Assembly: GCA_947166565.1 (NCBI GenBank)
Contig: CAMVEL010000018.1
Span: 1 to 39,958 of the forward strand
Direction: 5' to 3'
DNA: 39,958 nucleotides
DNA from: an uncultured Erysipelotrichaceae bacterium
GTDB taxonomy: Bacteria; Bacillota_I; Bacilli_A; RFN20; CAG-826
In this document: piece by piece, positions 16,816-24,824 of the stretch
Numbering within the stretch: the first letter of the stretch is position 1
How the letters are laid out: each line of letters begins with the position of its first letter
The notes under the pieces: generated by a model
What the model was told of the DNA's origin: nothing
What the model saw: the letters and a program-made list of their open reading frames with translations, nothing else
Databases searched by the model: none
Translations under genes and position numbers: made by a program

Positions 16816-17555
16816 TCACCCTCCCAATAATCATAGTCGGATTGTTTTGGGGCCTTGACGCGCCATCTTGCATCCTTATCGCCCTCTTCGCCAGTCGCGC
16901 ATAGGTCCACCCACGCGGTGCCGATATTCCTCTCGCACGCCTCAAAGAAGGACGCGCCTAGTCCTTTGACGCCCAGTTTGGACAAAATGAAACCTGCCTT
17001 TTGGTATAGGTTTTTCTTTTGGTATAAGCCGAGGTATTCCAGCACTTTATCGCCCTGAAGACTATCGAGAGCGGAAAGGCAGTTGCAGAGCTCCTCGTAG
17101 CCTCCGCAAAGATCAATGCGGTCGAGGCAATCCACGACCGTCCTCTCGAGGCCGGTGACGCGGATCGGCGCTGAGCCAAACCGTTCCGCCACGCCTTCCT
17201 CGATCGTTTTGCTGAAAAAGCGGTAAAGCACCCCTTCGACGGTCTCTTCCCCGTATCGAGCCGGGCATAGGCAGTAGGCTTCGGAATAAGCTTGGTGCCC
17301 CAAGCCGTAATACTCCAAGGCGGTGTGATAGGCGATGACGCTGCCAAGATGCAAGGCGGTCCCGATTTCGAAGGTGGAGGCGAAGATCCCGCCCGTCAGC
17401 GGATTGACGCGAGCATAGAGCCCCCGTCGGAGCTTTTTTATCATGCCCTGTCCTTCCAACCGGCGCAAAGCGGAGGCGGCCCCTTGCTTGGTAAGGCCGG
17501 ATTGCATCACGCTCTCAAAGGTGAATAGAGATTCTTCGAGGAACTTGTAACTCAT
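16812..17555 (-). CDS. AbiEi-type antitoxin / transcriptional repressor
   Basis: A full-length 247-residue protein. An N-terminal winged helix-turn-helix (about 1-60, with LRRLEGQGMIKKLRRGLYA) is followed by an AbiEi-type domain containing IAYHTALEYYGL and GLERTVVDCLDR. In type IV toxin-antitoxin systems this protein represses the operon and counters the AbiEii nucleotidyltransferase without forming a complex with it. It is translationally coupled (ATGA) to the truncated toxin. No Shine-Dalgarno sequence precedes ATG 17555; an inverted repeat abuts the start codon instead. Confidence 0.85.
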   Translation of the reverse strand: MSYKFLEESLFTFESVMQSGLTKQGAASALRRLEGQGMIKKLRRGLYARVNPLTGGIFASTFEIGTALHLGSVIAYHTALEYYGLGHQAYSEAYCLCPARYGEETVEGVLYRFFSKTIEEGVAERFGSAPIRVTGLERTVVDCLDRIDLCGGYEELCNCLSALDSLQGDKVLEYLGLYQKKNLYQKAGFILSKLGVKGLGASFFEACERNIGTAWVDLCATGEEGDKDARWRVKAPKQSDYDYWEGE

Positions 17556-17559
17556 GCAT

Positions 17560-17579
17560 ATACTTTACGCTATAAGTAT
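17560..17579. promoter_or_regulatory. Inverted repeat before the AbiEi gene, candidate operator
   Basis: ATACTT-N8-AAGTAT lies immediately upstream of the start codon, with further ATGCAT-like bases on both sides. AbiEi repressors are known to bind inverted repeats in their own promoters, so autoregulation is likely. Confidence 0.5.
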
Positions 17580-17662
17580 GCATATGTGAATACTTTCAGC
17601 GTGTTTTATATATATTTGATTTGTTAGAGTCGCGCCAAATTAGAGTCTGCAGGGCGTTTTTA

Positions 17663-18271
17663 TTAATCGGCATTGAGCAGCACCTCCATCTGGGAACGAA
17701 TTTCCTTTTCTATTTTGAGTATTCGCGCGTACTCCATGAGCTTGTTGATGTCCTTATTGGTCGAGCGGGCATAGAGGTTCAGGGCCTTTACATATGTTTC
17801 GAACTCCACTTTGCCCTTATGCCTGATCAGGTCGCAGATTGTCTTTTCTTTGTCGTAAGCCCTCACGACGTTCCCGAGGTTCGTCGTCACATCCACGACG
17901 CCAAGCGCATAGGATTCCCCTACCGTGTCAGTGTGCACGATGATGTCATCTCTAATTCGTGACATGGGCCGATAGTTGAGCGGACCGGTCACCTCGAGAT
18001 AGCTCGGGAGGATGTCACCAAGGCCATGAAGATAGACCGCCGAACCAAAGGAATAAATGAACTTCGGGTAGGCATACTGGAAGACGACATAGGGATCGAT
18101 GATCCATTCCTCCGTCGCGTAGAAACCCCTGGCGATCCGTCTAAGGCCATGCTTTCGCACGTATCTGCTGAGGTAGACGGACGGGATGCCGTGGCCGTCG
18201 ATATCCTTCCTCGTGACGTACCCACGGTTCGATTCGATGATTTCTTTGATCTCTTTTTCCATAATATCCAT
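17663..18271 (-). CDS. Second AbiEi-family antitoxin-like protein, without its own toxin
   Basis: The product is about 202 residues from ATG 18271 (MDIMEK) or 199 from 18262. The further upstream start at 18322 is rejected because the promoter lies between. The N-terminal winged helix (GYVTRKDIDGHGIPSVYLSR and RIARGFYAT) matches the AbiEi N-terminal domain, and AYDKEKTICDLI with a helical tail continues the family pattern. No nucleotidyltransferase gene follows; the next gene 3' is another AbiEi. It may be an orphan regulator, or its toxin was lost when this region was rearranged. Confidence 0.85.
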   Translation of the reverse strand: MDIMEKEIKEIIESNRGYVTRKDIDGHGIPSVYLSRYVRKHGLRRIARGFYATEEWIIDPYVVFQYAYPKFIYSFGSAVYLHGLGDILPSYLEVTGPLNYRPMSRIRDDIIVHTDTVGESYALGVVDVTTNLGNVVRAYDKEKTICDLIRHKGKVEFETYVKALNLYARSTNKDINKLMEYARILKIEKEIRSQMEVLLNAD

Positions 18272-18290
18272 GTGTTCCGTATACAACCAT

Positions 18291-18319
18291 ATATTACATA
18301 ACAATGGTTTTATTTGCAA
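18291..18319 (-). promoter_or_regulatory. Sigma-70-type promoter of the second AbiEi gene
   Basis: On the minus strand TTGCAA (18319-18314) is separated by exactly 17 bases from TAATAT (18296-18291), placing transcription start shortly before ATG 18271. It rules out the longer start at 18322. Confidence 0.6.
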
Positions 18320-18411
18320 CATAGCGGGAGATTTCCCTCGCGAGCGATCAGTTGGATTGTAGATGGCGGGTCGAATCGGATTTCCGCCAAAAGCTTTTTC
18401 TTTACTACGGC

Positions 18412-18495
18412 TTAACAGGTTTTGTAATCGACGTCATCCAGTTCAGCAGTGCTTTTTTTATGTTCGATATACTCGTTTTCTGCCTCAAGTTTCAT
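18412..18495 (-). pseudogene. N-terminal remnant of an AlbA_2-domain regulator
   Basis: An intact gene front end: GGAG about 9 bases before ATG 18495, then 27 codons opening MKLEAENEYIEHKKSTAEL and ending in TAA. The EYIExKKSTAEL pattern is the classic start of AlbA_2 (Schlafen-like) regulators such as the one whose C-terminal half lies at 15788-16429. The same order and strand, with the AbiE genes between them, suggest one gene split by an insertion that also removed about 200 codons. Confidence 0.75.
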
Positions 18496-18510
18496 AACAC
18501 TATTCTCCAA

Positions 18511-18562
18511 TTAGCGACATTTTGGCGACAATTAGCGACAAAACAAATGCCACTTAGCGACA
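18511..18562. promoter_or_regulatory. TTAGCGACA operator array upstream of the AlbA_2 remnant
   Basis: TTAGCGACA lies at 18511-18519, 18532-18540 and 18554-18562, with a variant TGGCGACA at 18523-18530. The three perfect copies are 21 and 22 bp apart (two helical turns), directly upstream of the remnant's ribosome site. This arrangement is what an autoregulating DNA-binding protein would need; the regulator itself is now broken. Confidence 0.65.
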
Positions 18563-18705
18563 ATTCCCAGCAAAGTTTGTTTGTCTTTACAATGCGAAGA
18601 AAAAAGAACGCCTAGCATTTGAGATGAGACCTTCCAGTTGGAAGTCCAACTTTTGGGTAGGCCCTTTTTTCTAGACTGTCCGAATTACGGGGTCCAGTTT
18701 ATAAG

Positions 18706-18876
18706 ATGAGGCACCTTTTTGGATTCTTGGTCCTAAAATCCAGCAAAATCGATATGTCCACGGGAAAGAATTTACGTGACGAGGTCTTCATCACCCGCGT
18801 CTATCGCCATGGAGATGATGGAATCGCTTTCATCCCCTGCCTCCATCATCCTACCGTTGCAAAAATCCGCGCCTAG
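18706..18876 (+). CDS. Possible small protein of 56 residues
   Basis: An ATG at 18706, or internally at 18754, opens a frame ending in TAG at 18874-18876, 15 bases before the acyltransferase start. Codons from about 18780 on look like those of the following gene (many CGC, GTC, ATC). No family is recognised and no strong ribosome site is visible, so this could be chance or the tail of a lost gene. Confidence 0.25.
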   Translation: MRHLFGFLVLKSSKIDMSTGKNLRDEVFITRVYRHGDDGIAFIPCLHHPTVAKIRA

Positions 18877-18891
18877 GATAAACTCCTCGCG

Positions 18892-20178
18892 ATGGATAAT
18901 AACCCCGCGACGCAAAACGAAGGATTCAAAGAGCGGTTATACGAGTACCGCCTCTTTTATTCCTCCACTCCCCTTGCCCCGCTCACCATGCGCTTCGAAT
19001 TGACGCTGACCCAAGACATCGACCCTAAAGCGCTGCAGCTATCGGTAGACCGCACCATGCCGCGCTACCCTTATTTCGACGTGCGCTTGGCGCGGATAAA
19101 GAAAGACTATTACTTCGTTTCCAACACCAGCCCCCTGCTTGTCCGTCAAAAGAAAGAGAGGGCAAAGCTAGGGACGAAAAGTAACGCCCTGCACCATATC
19201 GCGGTCGATTACCAAGGGAAAGTCATCGGCATTGACTTCTCCCATTTCCTCACCGATGGCGCTGGCGCCTACCAATGGATCAAGACGCTTCTTTACCATT
19301 ACGTTTCCCTCGCTTACCACGTAACCCTAGAAAAAGAGAATACCCGCCTTTATGGGGAAAAAATCCCCGCGGAGGAACTCGCCCCGATCCCTGACGATTT
19401 ACCCTTGCCCACCCCACCAAAAAGCGCTTTGGTCCAAGCGTTGAACATTCCGCTTGGGGAAGCCAAACCCGTCTATTTCCATTTTGTCCTTCCCGAAGAC
19501 ACATTCGTCGCGAAAGCAAGATCTTTGGGCGCGACGCCCAACACCTTGATGGCCATTCTGGCGCAGACGCTGATCCGCCATCTAAATCCCCTGGACAAGC
19601 ATCCCATCCGCGTCGCCATATGCGTCAACGAAAGGAAAGCGCTTGGCTTGGAGCTCGCCCACCAATCCTTGGTCGGGGGCGCGGTCATTGCCTTCGACGA
19701 AGAATTGGAGTCATTGCCGTTAGAGGAAAAGAGTCATCGGGTGCGTGAGCAATTCAAAAAGCAAATCCAAGGGGAGCCCTCGCTATATTCCTTTGCCGCC
19801 CTGCGCGGGCTGATGAAGATGATTATGGAAAAGCCGACCGACGATGAGCGACGGGTCTTCGCCCAAGAGGTAAGGAAATACGCCGACAGTTCCATATCTG
19901 GCACCGTAAGCTACGTCGGCAAAAGCGATTTCGGCGGGGCGGACCCCTATATCGAGGACTTCGTCACCTTGACCTCCCCTACCTGCGGGATTCTTTTTGA
20001 GCTCGCAGCGGTCCATGGGAATATCTTCCTCGAGCTCATCCAGCCTTCGCGCGATGACCGTTACGCGGAGGAACTCGGATGTCTCTTTACCACGCTTGGT
20101 TTGCCTTACGAAAACAAAGGATGCCGCGATTTGGACGTCCCTGGCGTGAAGATGCCATGGGATGAGGAGGATGATTGA
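18892..20178 (+). CDS. Condensation/alcohol-acetyltransferase-like acyltransferase
   Basis: The 428-residue soluble protein belongs to the chloramphenicol-acetyltransferase-like superfamily (condensation domain / alcohol acetyltransferase branch). The active-site motif HxxxDG is present as H118-FLT-D122-G123, in a segment that continues GAYQWIKTLLYHY as in the family. The usual two-lobed length of about 430 residues is complete. Such enzymes move acyl groups from CoA or carrier proteins to alcohols or amines, for example in surface lipid or peptide synthesis; the substrate cannot be inferred. It stands alone, with visibly higher GC than the genes that follow. No clear ribosome site precedes the start. 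Confidence 0.85.
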   Translation: MDNNPATQNEGFKERLYEYRLFYSSTPLAPLTMRFELTLTQDIDPKALQLSVDRTMPRYPYFDVRLARIKKDYYFVSNTSPLLVRQKKERAKLGTKSNALHHIAVDYQGKVIGIDFSHFLTDGAGAYQWIKTLLYHYVSLAYHVTLEKENTRLYGEKIPAEELAPIPDDLPLPTPPKSALVQALNIPLGEAKPVYFHFVLPEDTFVAKARSLGATPNTLMAILAQTLIRHLNPLDKHPIRVAICVNERKALGLELAHQSLVGGAVIAFDEELESLPLEEKSHRVREQFKKQIQGEPSLYSFAALRGLMKMIMEKPTDDERRVFAQEVRKYADSSISGTVSYVGKSDFGGADPYIEDFVTLTSPTCGILFELAAVHGNIFLELIQPSRDDRYAEELGCLFTTLGLPYENKGCRDLDVPGVKMPWDEEDD

Positions 20179-20227
20179 TCTTATCTTGATTCCAACCTTA
20201 CCAAGACATCAACATCATGAATAACCT

Positions 20228-20320
20228 TGTAATGGGTCGGTTGTTTTGCTTAAGAATAAAGATATGGCCCATCGGGGTTTTCCTGATGGGCTATTCAGGC
20301 ATTTGCCTGCAGGGGGCTTT
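20228..20320. repeat. 93-bp structured repeat, copy 1
   Basis: About 90% identical (nine mismatches) to copy 2 at 22857-22949, in the same orientation. It contains GCCCATC/GATGGGC and AGGCA/TGCCT hairpins followed by a T-rich stretch. It lies between the convergent ends of the acyltransferase gene and the 323-residue gene, so it may serve as a terminator as well as a repeat. Confidence 0.85.
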
Positions 20321-20333
20321 ATTTTGACTTGTT

Positions 20334-21305
20334 TCACTTTCTTCTTTGAAATTTGGTCGTCAGGAAGTTTATATCATCTTTCCAGTCAGAAACGGCATAT
20401 TTGTACATTTCTTTTTGATGTCTTGAAATCAACCATTGAATGAAATCGATGATCCTAGAAGGCGTTACTCTTTCGCCATTTGAATCTCTTCCGTATTCAA
20501 TAGCGATTTCCAATATGCGATGCCTTTGCTTGATAGTTAATTTCGATGTCTTTCCGACTTGATAACCCAGTTGTCCAAGGAATGACTGCGTTTGGAGATC
20601 TTCGTTAAACGTGGATTCGGTAACTATTTGGTTTTTGGTTATGTTGCAAACCAATGGGTGACCCTTTGACCTTGCATACTTCCATTCTTCTTTGGTCATT
20701 AAGAACGCATGCTCGCTTGTTGAATACGCCATTCTGATCCTCTCGGAAGTGCAAAGAACGGCATTTTTCGTTATGTATTGGATTCGATAATATTTAGACT
20801 TTAAAGAAAACGGTAATCTGTCGACGACCTTTATATCCTGACATATTTCAAGAACATGCCCTTCTGGGAAATTGAGTTTGTCATTTTCGATGGATGGGTC
20901 AACTATTTTTGGCGTGAGATCAACCACCTTTTCGGTAGCGTTCTCCTTTTTGGTCCATAGATACCTGTAGGTGCAATCTATGGACTTCTTGATTTGTTCT
21001 ATCGATAGATTCGTTCTAACATCAAATTTGAAATATAACGACGGTCCGTCTTTTGTTTTTTCGCGGACAACGACAAGGGACCCATTCATTTTATCGGTAA
21101 AGAGAATCGTGGACCCGTCTATTCCGGAAATGATTTGGATGGGTGTATGGTTTTTGATTATTCCAATCCTTGCTTTGGGATCGCGATAATTTTTAATGTA
21201 GTCAAATAGATAAGCAAGGAGGCAATTTCGCTTGGGATTCCCTCCAACAATAGCCTTTCCGTCAACTACTAACGACTCGGAATCATAACCTAGAAATCTG
21301 GCCAT
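20334..21305 (-). CDS. Hypothetical protein, 323 residues
   Basis: Unrecognised soluble protein with a good ribosome site (AAAGGA 8 bases upstream). The N-terminal two thirds are rich in beta-type segments; the C-terminal 90 residues are helical and basic (KLTIKQRHRILEIAIEYG, then SRIIDFIQWLISRHQKEMY). Its codons are visibly AT-richer than the acyltransferase gene. It is divergent from the other unknown gene of this segment, with a shared 240-bp control region, and the pair sits between 93-bp direct repeats, suggesting acquisition as a unit. Confidence 0.7.
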   Translation of the reverse strand: MARFLGYDSESLVVDGKAIVGGNPKRNCLLAYLFDYIKNYRDPKARIGIIKNHTPIQIISGIDGSTILFTDKMNGSLVVVREKTKDGPSLYFKFDVRTNLSIEQIKKSIDCTYRYLWTKKENATEKVVDLTPKIVDPSIENDKLNFPEGHVLEICQDIKVVDRLPFSLKSKYYRIQYITKNAVLCTSERIRMAYSTSEHAFLMTKEEWKYARSKGHPLVCNITKNQIVTESTFNEDLQTQSFLGQLGYQVGKTSKLTIKQRHRILEIAIEYGRDSNGERVTPSRIIDFIQWLISRHQKEMYKYAVSDWKDDINFLTTKFQRRK

Positions 21306-21383
21306 ATTTTTATCCTTTAATCTTTGATTAAATTATAGCACATAGCTATCTTTAAATGAACAAATATACATTAATTGGAAATG

Positions 21384-21456
21384 ATGAAACATGTCATTAC
21401 TATGTAATGTTATAAAGATATGAAACATGTTAAAGTTAATAATTTTATGGTATAAT
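21384..21456 (+). promoter_or_regulatory. Divergent control region with extended -10 promoter and paired operators
   Basis: TGGTATAAT gives an extended -10 at 21451-21456 for the + gene. Upstream, ATGAAACATGT occurs twice (21384-21394 and 21420-21430, 36 bp apart), and between them is a palindrome CATTAC-TAT-GTAATG (21395-21409). The spacing suggests a regulator acting on one or both divergent genes. Confidence 0.55.
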
Positions 21457-21545
21457 CTATTAGATTATAAATCGTTCAAAAAAGATAATCGTTATTTCCT
21501 AGTTATTTAGCTTTCTTTGCGCAAGAAAAAAGGGAGAGTATTCAT

Positions 21546-22655
21546 ATGTCACCTGCTTTAAAAAGCGAATCGAAAATCCATTCAGCTGAACCCCACGCGA
21601 AGAATCGTCCGATCGGGGCGCCTTCGCAAAAAATAGATTCAATAACAATCTCCATTAACAGCATTGCGAAAGAGATTGCGAGAATCATCGCCCACAATGA
21701 GAGGGCTATCCAAATGGAAAAGGAATCGGAGTTTGGCTTTCTTCCTTACAAAGACAATGAGGATTTGTCCTTATTCTATTTGGGACATGACCTTCATCTT
21801 GTTGTTGCAACTCTTTCGTCGGAACCTCCCTTGTTTGATGAAGGCCAATTGGACGAAATACTTCAAAAGACAGATTTTCTATTCACAAGAATCCTTGTCC
21901 ATTGTTGCTGCTGTAAAACCGTTCTTGAAAACGACAGTCCGAAAGTCATTTTGATAAAGGAAATGGTCCAAATCTACTACTACAGCAACCATCGCATGTT
22001 GGTTAAATATCTTGATCAGGTATTCTTGAATAAGAAAAGCATTTCAAAGATTCCAGGCTTTCGCTTGATTAAAAATCGACCTTTCGGATATTTAGAAGAG
22101 GATCTTGTTTTCAACGGGAAAAGATTCGCTGGAGGATTTATGGATTTTTTCTTTTCTCTTGGCGTTCGGAAATGTGGAAGACGTGAGAACGGTTTTATTT
22201 GGGATGGATTGAAAAAACAGTTTGAGGTCAAATGGAAGAAAAACGGTTCTTTTGTTTCTTACAACATCTATCCAAAAAAGGAAGGCCTTGAATTTACAAA
22301 ATTCAGTAAGGGGAAGGAAAGGTTTTTGGTCCCATATATATGGGATGGCTTAAACCCCTCTATTTTCAACGGAATTTCGATGGACGTAGAAATGCTTAAC
22401 GGGCTCCACGGGGCCTTTATGGAGCTCCAGAGGCATGCTGACTTGCAAAACTGCAAAGGATTGTCTTCCTACTATGAAAATGTCCCATTTATTACCCTTC
22501 TTCCAAAGGAAGAATGGAAGGATATCTTGCCAAAGCAAATAGAGAGTGAAGTCACCAAACTTTTAAGCGTAGCCATCAAGAAGGAATCTAAGGAAATTAA
22601 GACTTTGCTAAAAGCCGAAAAACTAAAAAATCCATTAAAAACAGACGCAGGTTAG
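21546..22655 (+). CDS. Hypothetical protein, 369 residues
   Basis: Not recognised. The start is supported by GGGAGAG 7 bases upstream. No membrane helix is predicted. Notable features are a run of four cysteines (HCCCCK near residue 120), a tyrosine cluster (IYYYSNHRM) and a Lys-rich C-terminal tail. The AT-rich codons match its divergent neighbour, not the flanking genes. The two probably function together; being flanked by direct repeats, they could be a small mobile or defence-type unit, but nothing in the sequence proves that. Confidence 0.7.
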   Translation: MSPALKSESKIHSAEPHAKNRPIGAPSQKIDSITISINSIAKEIARIIAHNERAIQMEKESEFGFLPYKDNEDLSLFYLGHDLHLVVATLSSEPPLFDEGQLDEILQKTDFLFTRILVHCCCCKTVLENDSPKVILIKEMVQIYYYSNHRMLVKYLDQVFLNKKSISKIPGFRLIKNRPFGYLEEDLVFNGKRFAGGFMDFFFSLGVRKCGRRENGFIWDGLKKQFEVKWKKNGSFVSYNIYPKKEGLEFTKFSKGKERFLVPYIWDGLNPSIFNGISMDVEMLNGLHGAFMELQRHADLQNCKGLSSYYENVPFITLLPKEEWKDILPKQIESEVTKLLSVAIKKESKEIKTLLKAEKLKNPLKTDAG

Positions 22656-22856
22656 CAGCCTTGTTTAAAGATTTAGCCTATAGGTGGGATAGTCTGCAAC
22701 CAGAAGACAATAGCGAAGCATCATAACCTCAAATGTTTATTGGAGCCATTCTTTATTATTCGGAAAAAGCCACGATAAGAGGCGATGACGATGAATTATT
22801 TAAATGCCCTTAGCAGATTTGAAGCTTTGAAAAATATCAAACGATTTCAAAAACCA

Positions 22857-22949
22857 TGTAATTGGTCGATTGTTTTGCTTAAGAAGAAAGATATGGCCCA
22901 TCGGGGTTTTCCTGATGGGCCTTATAGGCATTTGCCTGTAGGGTGCTTT
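22857..22949. repeat. 93-bp structured repeat, copy 2
   Basis: Same orientation as copy 1 at 20228-20320, 2629 bp away. The long central stretch around GATATGGCCCATCGGGG is identical; differences cluster between the two hairpins. It ends 3 bases from the stop codon of the exonuclease gene, so it marks the left boundary of the AAA/helicase cassette. Confidence 0.85.
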
Positions 22950-22952
22950 TCC

Positions 22953-24209
22953 CTAACTAATTAATCTATTGAATTCTTCTCGAAGCAAAACCTTCAGTTC
23001 TTTTGTGTCCAATATATTGAGCAAATACTGTCTTTCCGCTTCGTCATACGCCACTAGGTAGGCGACGTTGAGATGGCGTCTTAGGAAGAATCCCCGCTCC
23101 ACCCACTTTTTGATCATCGGAAGGGTCTCGTCCACGTGCATCTTAGTCTCAAGGGAGACGGCGAACATCCTTTCCTTCGGCGCATCTTCTGGCGTCGGGG
23201 CGCTTAGGAGTTCGTTGAGCTCTTCGTGGTAAGGGGCGAGCTCGGCCTTCCTTTTGTTGATTTCCGCCCTTCTTGCCGCGTTTTCCTTATGGCGTCTCTT
23301 CATTGACCTGTATTCCCTGATGGATTCACGCTGACACGCGGGACAACCGTATATTAGTTCCATGACGGTCTTGCTTGTCTTTTCGACAATCGCCTTGAGG
23401 ATCATCATCGTGATGTAGGCGTCCTCGTCAGGGCGGTGCTGGGTTATCCCCTCGATGCTTAGCCCAAGGAACGTGGCCGCCTTCTCTAGCGACGGGATTC
23501 CTTTGAAGTCCGGGAATTCCTTCATAAAGATTTGTTGGACGTCGTAGGAGACAAAGGACGGGCAGGTCATCCTGTAGCGAAAACATTGATCGAGCAAGGC
23601 CTGGATATCGTTCTCGGATGCCCACATAAACACCAGGACGCTCGGCTGTCTGAGATAGAACGAGATGTCGTTGTGGAACTCGTCGAATCGGGGCGACCTT
23701 TTGTATTCGGCGTGGGAATGGGCGAGGATGAGGTCGCGGTGTCCCTTGCGTCCGACGAGGTTGAACCTCCCATCCATTCCTGGATTCATCAGGATGTCTT
23801 TCCTGCCGTTTTGTATCTCGCTGAAAGAAGTGTCGGTCGCATAATGACCATATTCGCACATCTTGTAAACGCCGTCGAAGCAATTAGAACTCTCTGTGTC
23901 GACGAAGAGCAAGGATGAGAATGAGGCTTTGTATGGGTCGATGCCCTCTTTCCTCAAGGCGGCCTCGATTTTTTCAATCCTGCATTCGTTTTCCATTTGT
24001 CTATTTCTATCCTCAAAGAACGGTGCTTCCATCTCTTCGACGTTTCTAGAGACGATTTCTTTCGGTTGGTCGCTCAGATCAGCAGATTCGACCACCGTTT
24101 TAGTGTTGGGTCTTTGGGCGTCTCTTAAATCAGCTAGGATCTCCGCTCTAGTATTGGTGACGCGCTGGCGCCATTCCTTCAATAATTCGTTGGTTTCTTT
24201 CTTTTCCAT
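22953..24209 (-). CDS. DEDDh-type 3'-5' exonuclease domain protein
   Basis: The 418-residue protein has an RNase-H-fold exonuclease core. Visible motifs are D104-x-E106 (LFVDTES), D201 in ASENDIQALLDQ, and H258-x4-D263 (HRPDED), which together match the DEDDh (DnaQ/RNase T) superfamily. An acidic/basic helical N-terminus (about 1-95) precedes the core and a charged coiled-coil region (about 295-345) follows. C284 and C287 could bind metal. Start: AAGGAGG about 10 bases upstream of ATG 24209. It is the last gene of the cassette, set off by hairpin/operator copy D. It probably degrades or trims nucleic acid for the system. Confidence 0.8.
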   Translation of the reverse strand: MEKKETNELLKEWRQRVTNTRAEILADLRDAQRPNTKTVVESADLSDQPKEIVSRNVEEMEAPFFEDRNRQMENECRIEKIEAALRKEGIDPYKASFSSLLFVDTESSNCFDGVYKMCEYGHYATDTSFSEIQNGRKDILMNPGMDGRFNLVGRKGHRDLILAHSHAEYKRSPRFDEFHNDISFYLRQPSVLVFMWASENDIQALLDQCFRYRMTCPSFVSYDVQQIFMKEFPDFKGIPSLEKAATFLGLSIEGITQHRPDEDAYITMMILKAIVEKTSKTVMELIYGCPACQRESIREYRSMKRRHKENAARRAEINKRKAELAPYHEELNELLSAPTPEDAPKERMFAVSLETKMHVDETLPMIKKWVERGFFLRRHLNVAYLVAYDEAERQYLLNILDTKELKVLLREEFNRLIS

Positions 24210-24253
24210 GTTTGGTTGTTCCTCCTTGGATGGCTAAATGATGGACCAAACGG

Positions 24254-24282
24254 AAAAGAACCGCACTGCACCGGCGGTTCAA
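24254..24282 (-). promoter_or_regulatory. Cassette element copy D: hairpin/operator before the exonuclease gene
   Basis: Minus-strand TTGAACCGCCGGTGCA (24282-24267) is one of four similar elements in the cassette. It also forms a hairpin GAACCGC/GCGGTTC (24280-24258) followed by TTTT, so it may attenuate read-through from the radical-SAM gene, whose stop codon it overlaps. Confidence 0.6.
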
Positions 24283-24824
24283 TGGATACCTAGGAGCTCT
24301 TCGACCAGTGTTTTGCTGCGGCCGTGCAGCTCGATGCCGTCTCCAATAATGGCCTCGTAGGAGGAAGGCTTTTGAAAGTCCTTAGCGGTATATCTGTCGG
24401 TGAATAGGTCGATTCTTTGGTTTCTGGAGCCCATGAGATAGAGGGAGTCGTCCCTTTGGCTTGGGTCAAAGGGCCCGCTAATGACGCAGTCGCAGAGCCT
24501 TGCGGTTTTCAGTTTGTCGCCCTCCAATTCACTTAGGTTATACCCGGTGAAGAGGATGATGCCGACATCCCTTCTCTTTAATTCGGAGACGAATTCGAAG
24601 ATCTCGCCCTGCTGAAGAGGCTCGCCTCCCAAGAGGGTCACCTCCTTGCTTACGACCTCATCGGCCAGTTTGGCTGGCTCATAGAGGGATTCGGGTTCGC
24701 TCGACCATAGTTCGGGGTTGATGCAGCCCTTGCACCGGAGCGTGCAACCCTTGAACCAAATGACGTCCCTGTTCCCGGGGCCGTAGATTTTCGATCCGTG
24801 GAATAGGCGATGGACGTTCAGCAT
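24279..24824 (-). CDS. Radical-SAM activase-like protein (NrdG/PFL-activase type)
   Basis: The 181-residue size and the CxxxCxxC cluster (C27-TLR-C31-KG-C34, within WFKGCTLRCKGC) are typical of small glycyl-radical activases such as NrdG. GGEP (LLGGEPL, about 64-70), used for SAM binding, is present. No glycyl-radical enzyme is encoded nearby. Its 1-bp overlap with the DUF1257-like gene ties it to the cassette, so it may modify a cassette protein or a nucleotide instead. Radical-SAM proteins are known in some antiviral systems (viperins), but this one is of the short activase form. Confidence 0.85.
   Translation of the reverse strand: MLNVHRLFHGSKIYGPGNRDVIWFKGCTLRCKGCINPELWSSEPESLYEPAKLADEVVSKEVTLLGGEPLQQGEIFEFVSELKRRDVGIILFTGYNLSELEGDKLKTARLCDCVISGPFDPSQRDDSLYLMGSRNQRIDLFTDRYTAKDFQKPSSYEAIIGDGIELHGRSKTLVEELLGIH

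Larger units (their letters stand above)
18496..18891. other. 396-bp gap before the acyltransferase gene
   Basis: It holds the TTAGCGACA operator array, a small hairpin (AGTTGGA-AG-TCCAACT, followed by a T run near 18667) that might be a terminator, and a possible 56-codon reading frame at 18706-18876. Nothing else was recognised. Confidence 0.5.

Noticed and set aside
18511-18562. TTAGCGACA repeats as a CRISPR array
   Set aside because: The units are 9 bases with about 12-base spacing, far too short for CRISPR; an operator array fits better.
18352-18615. 87-codon + strand frame
   Set aside because: It runs antisense through the AlbA_2 remnant and the TTAGCGACA array; no family and no ribosome site.
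23428-23918. Overlapping frames on both strands inside the exonuclease gene
   Set aside because: The exonuclease frame carries the DEDDh motifs; the others are Arg/Pro-rich shadows.
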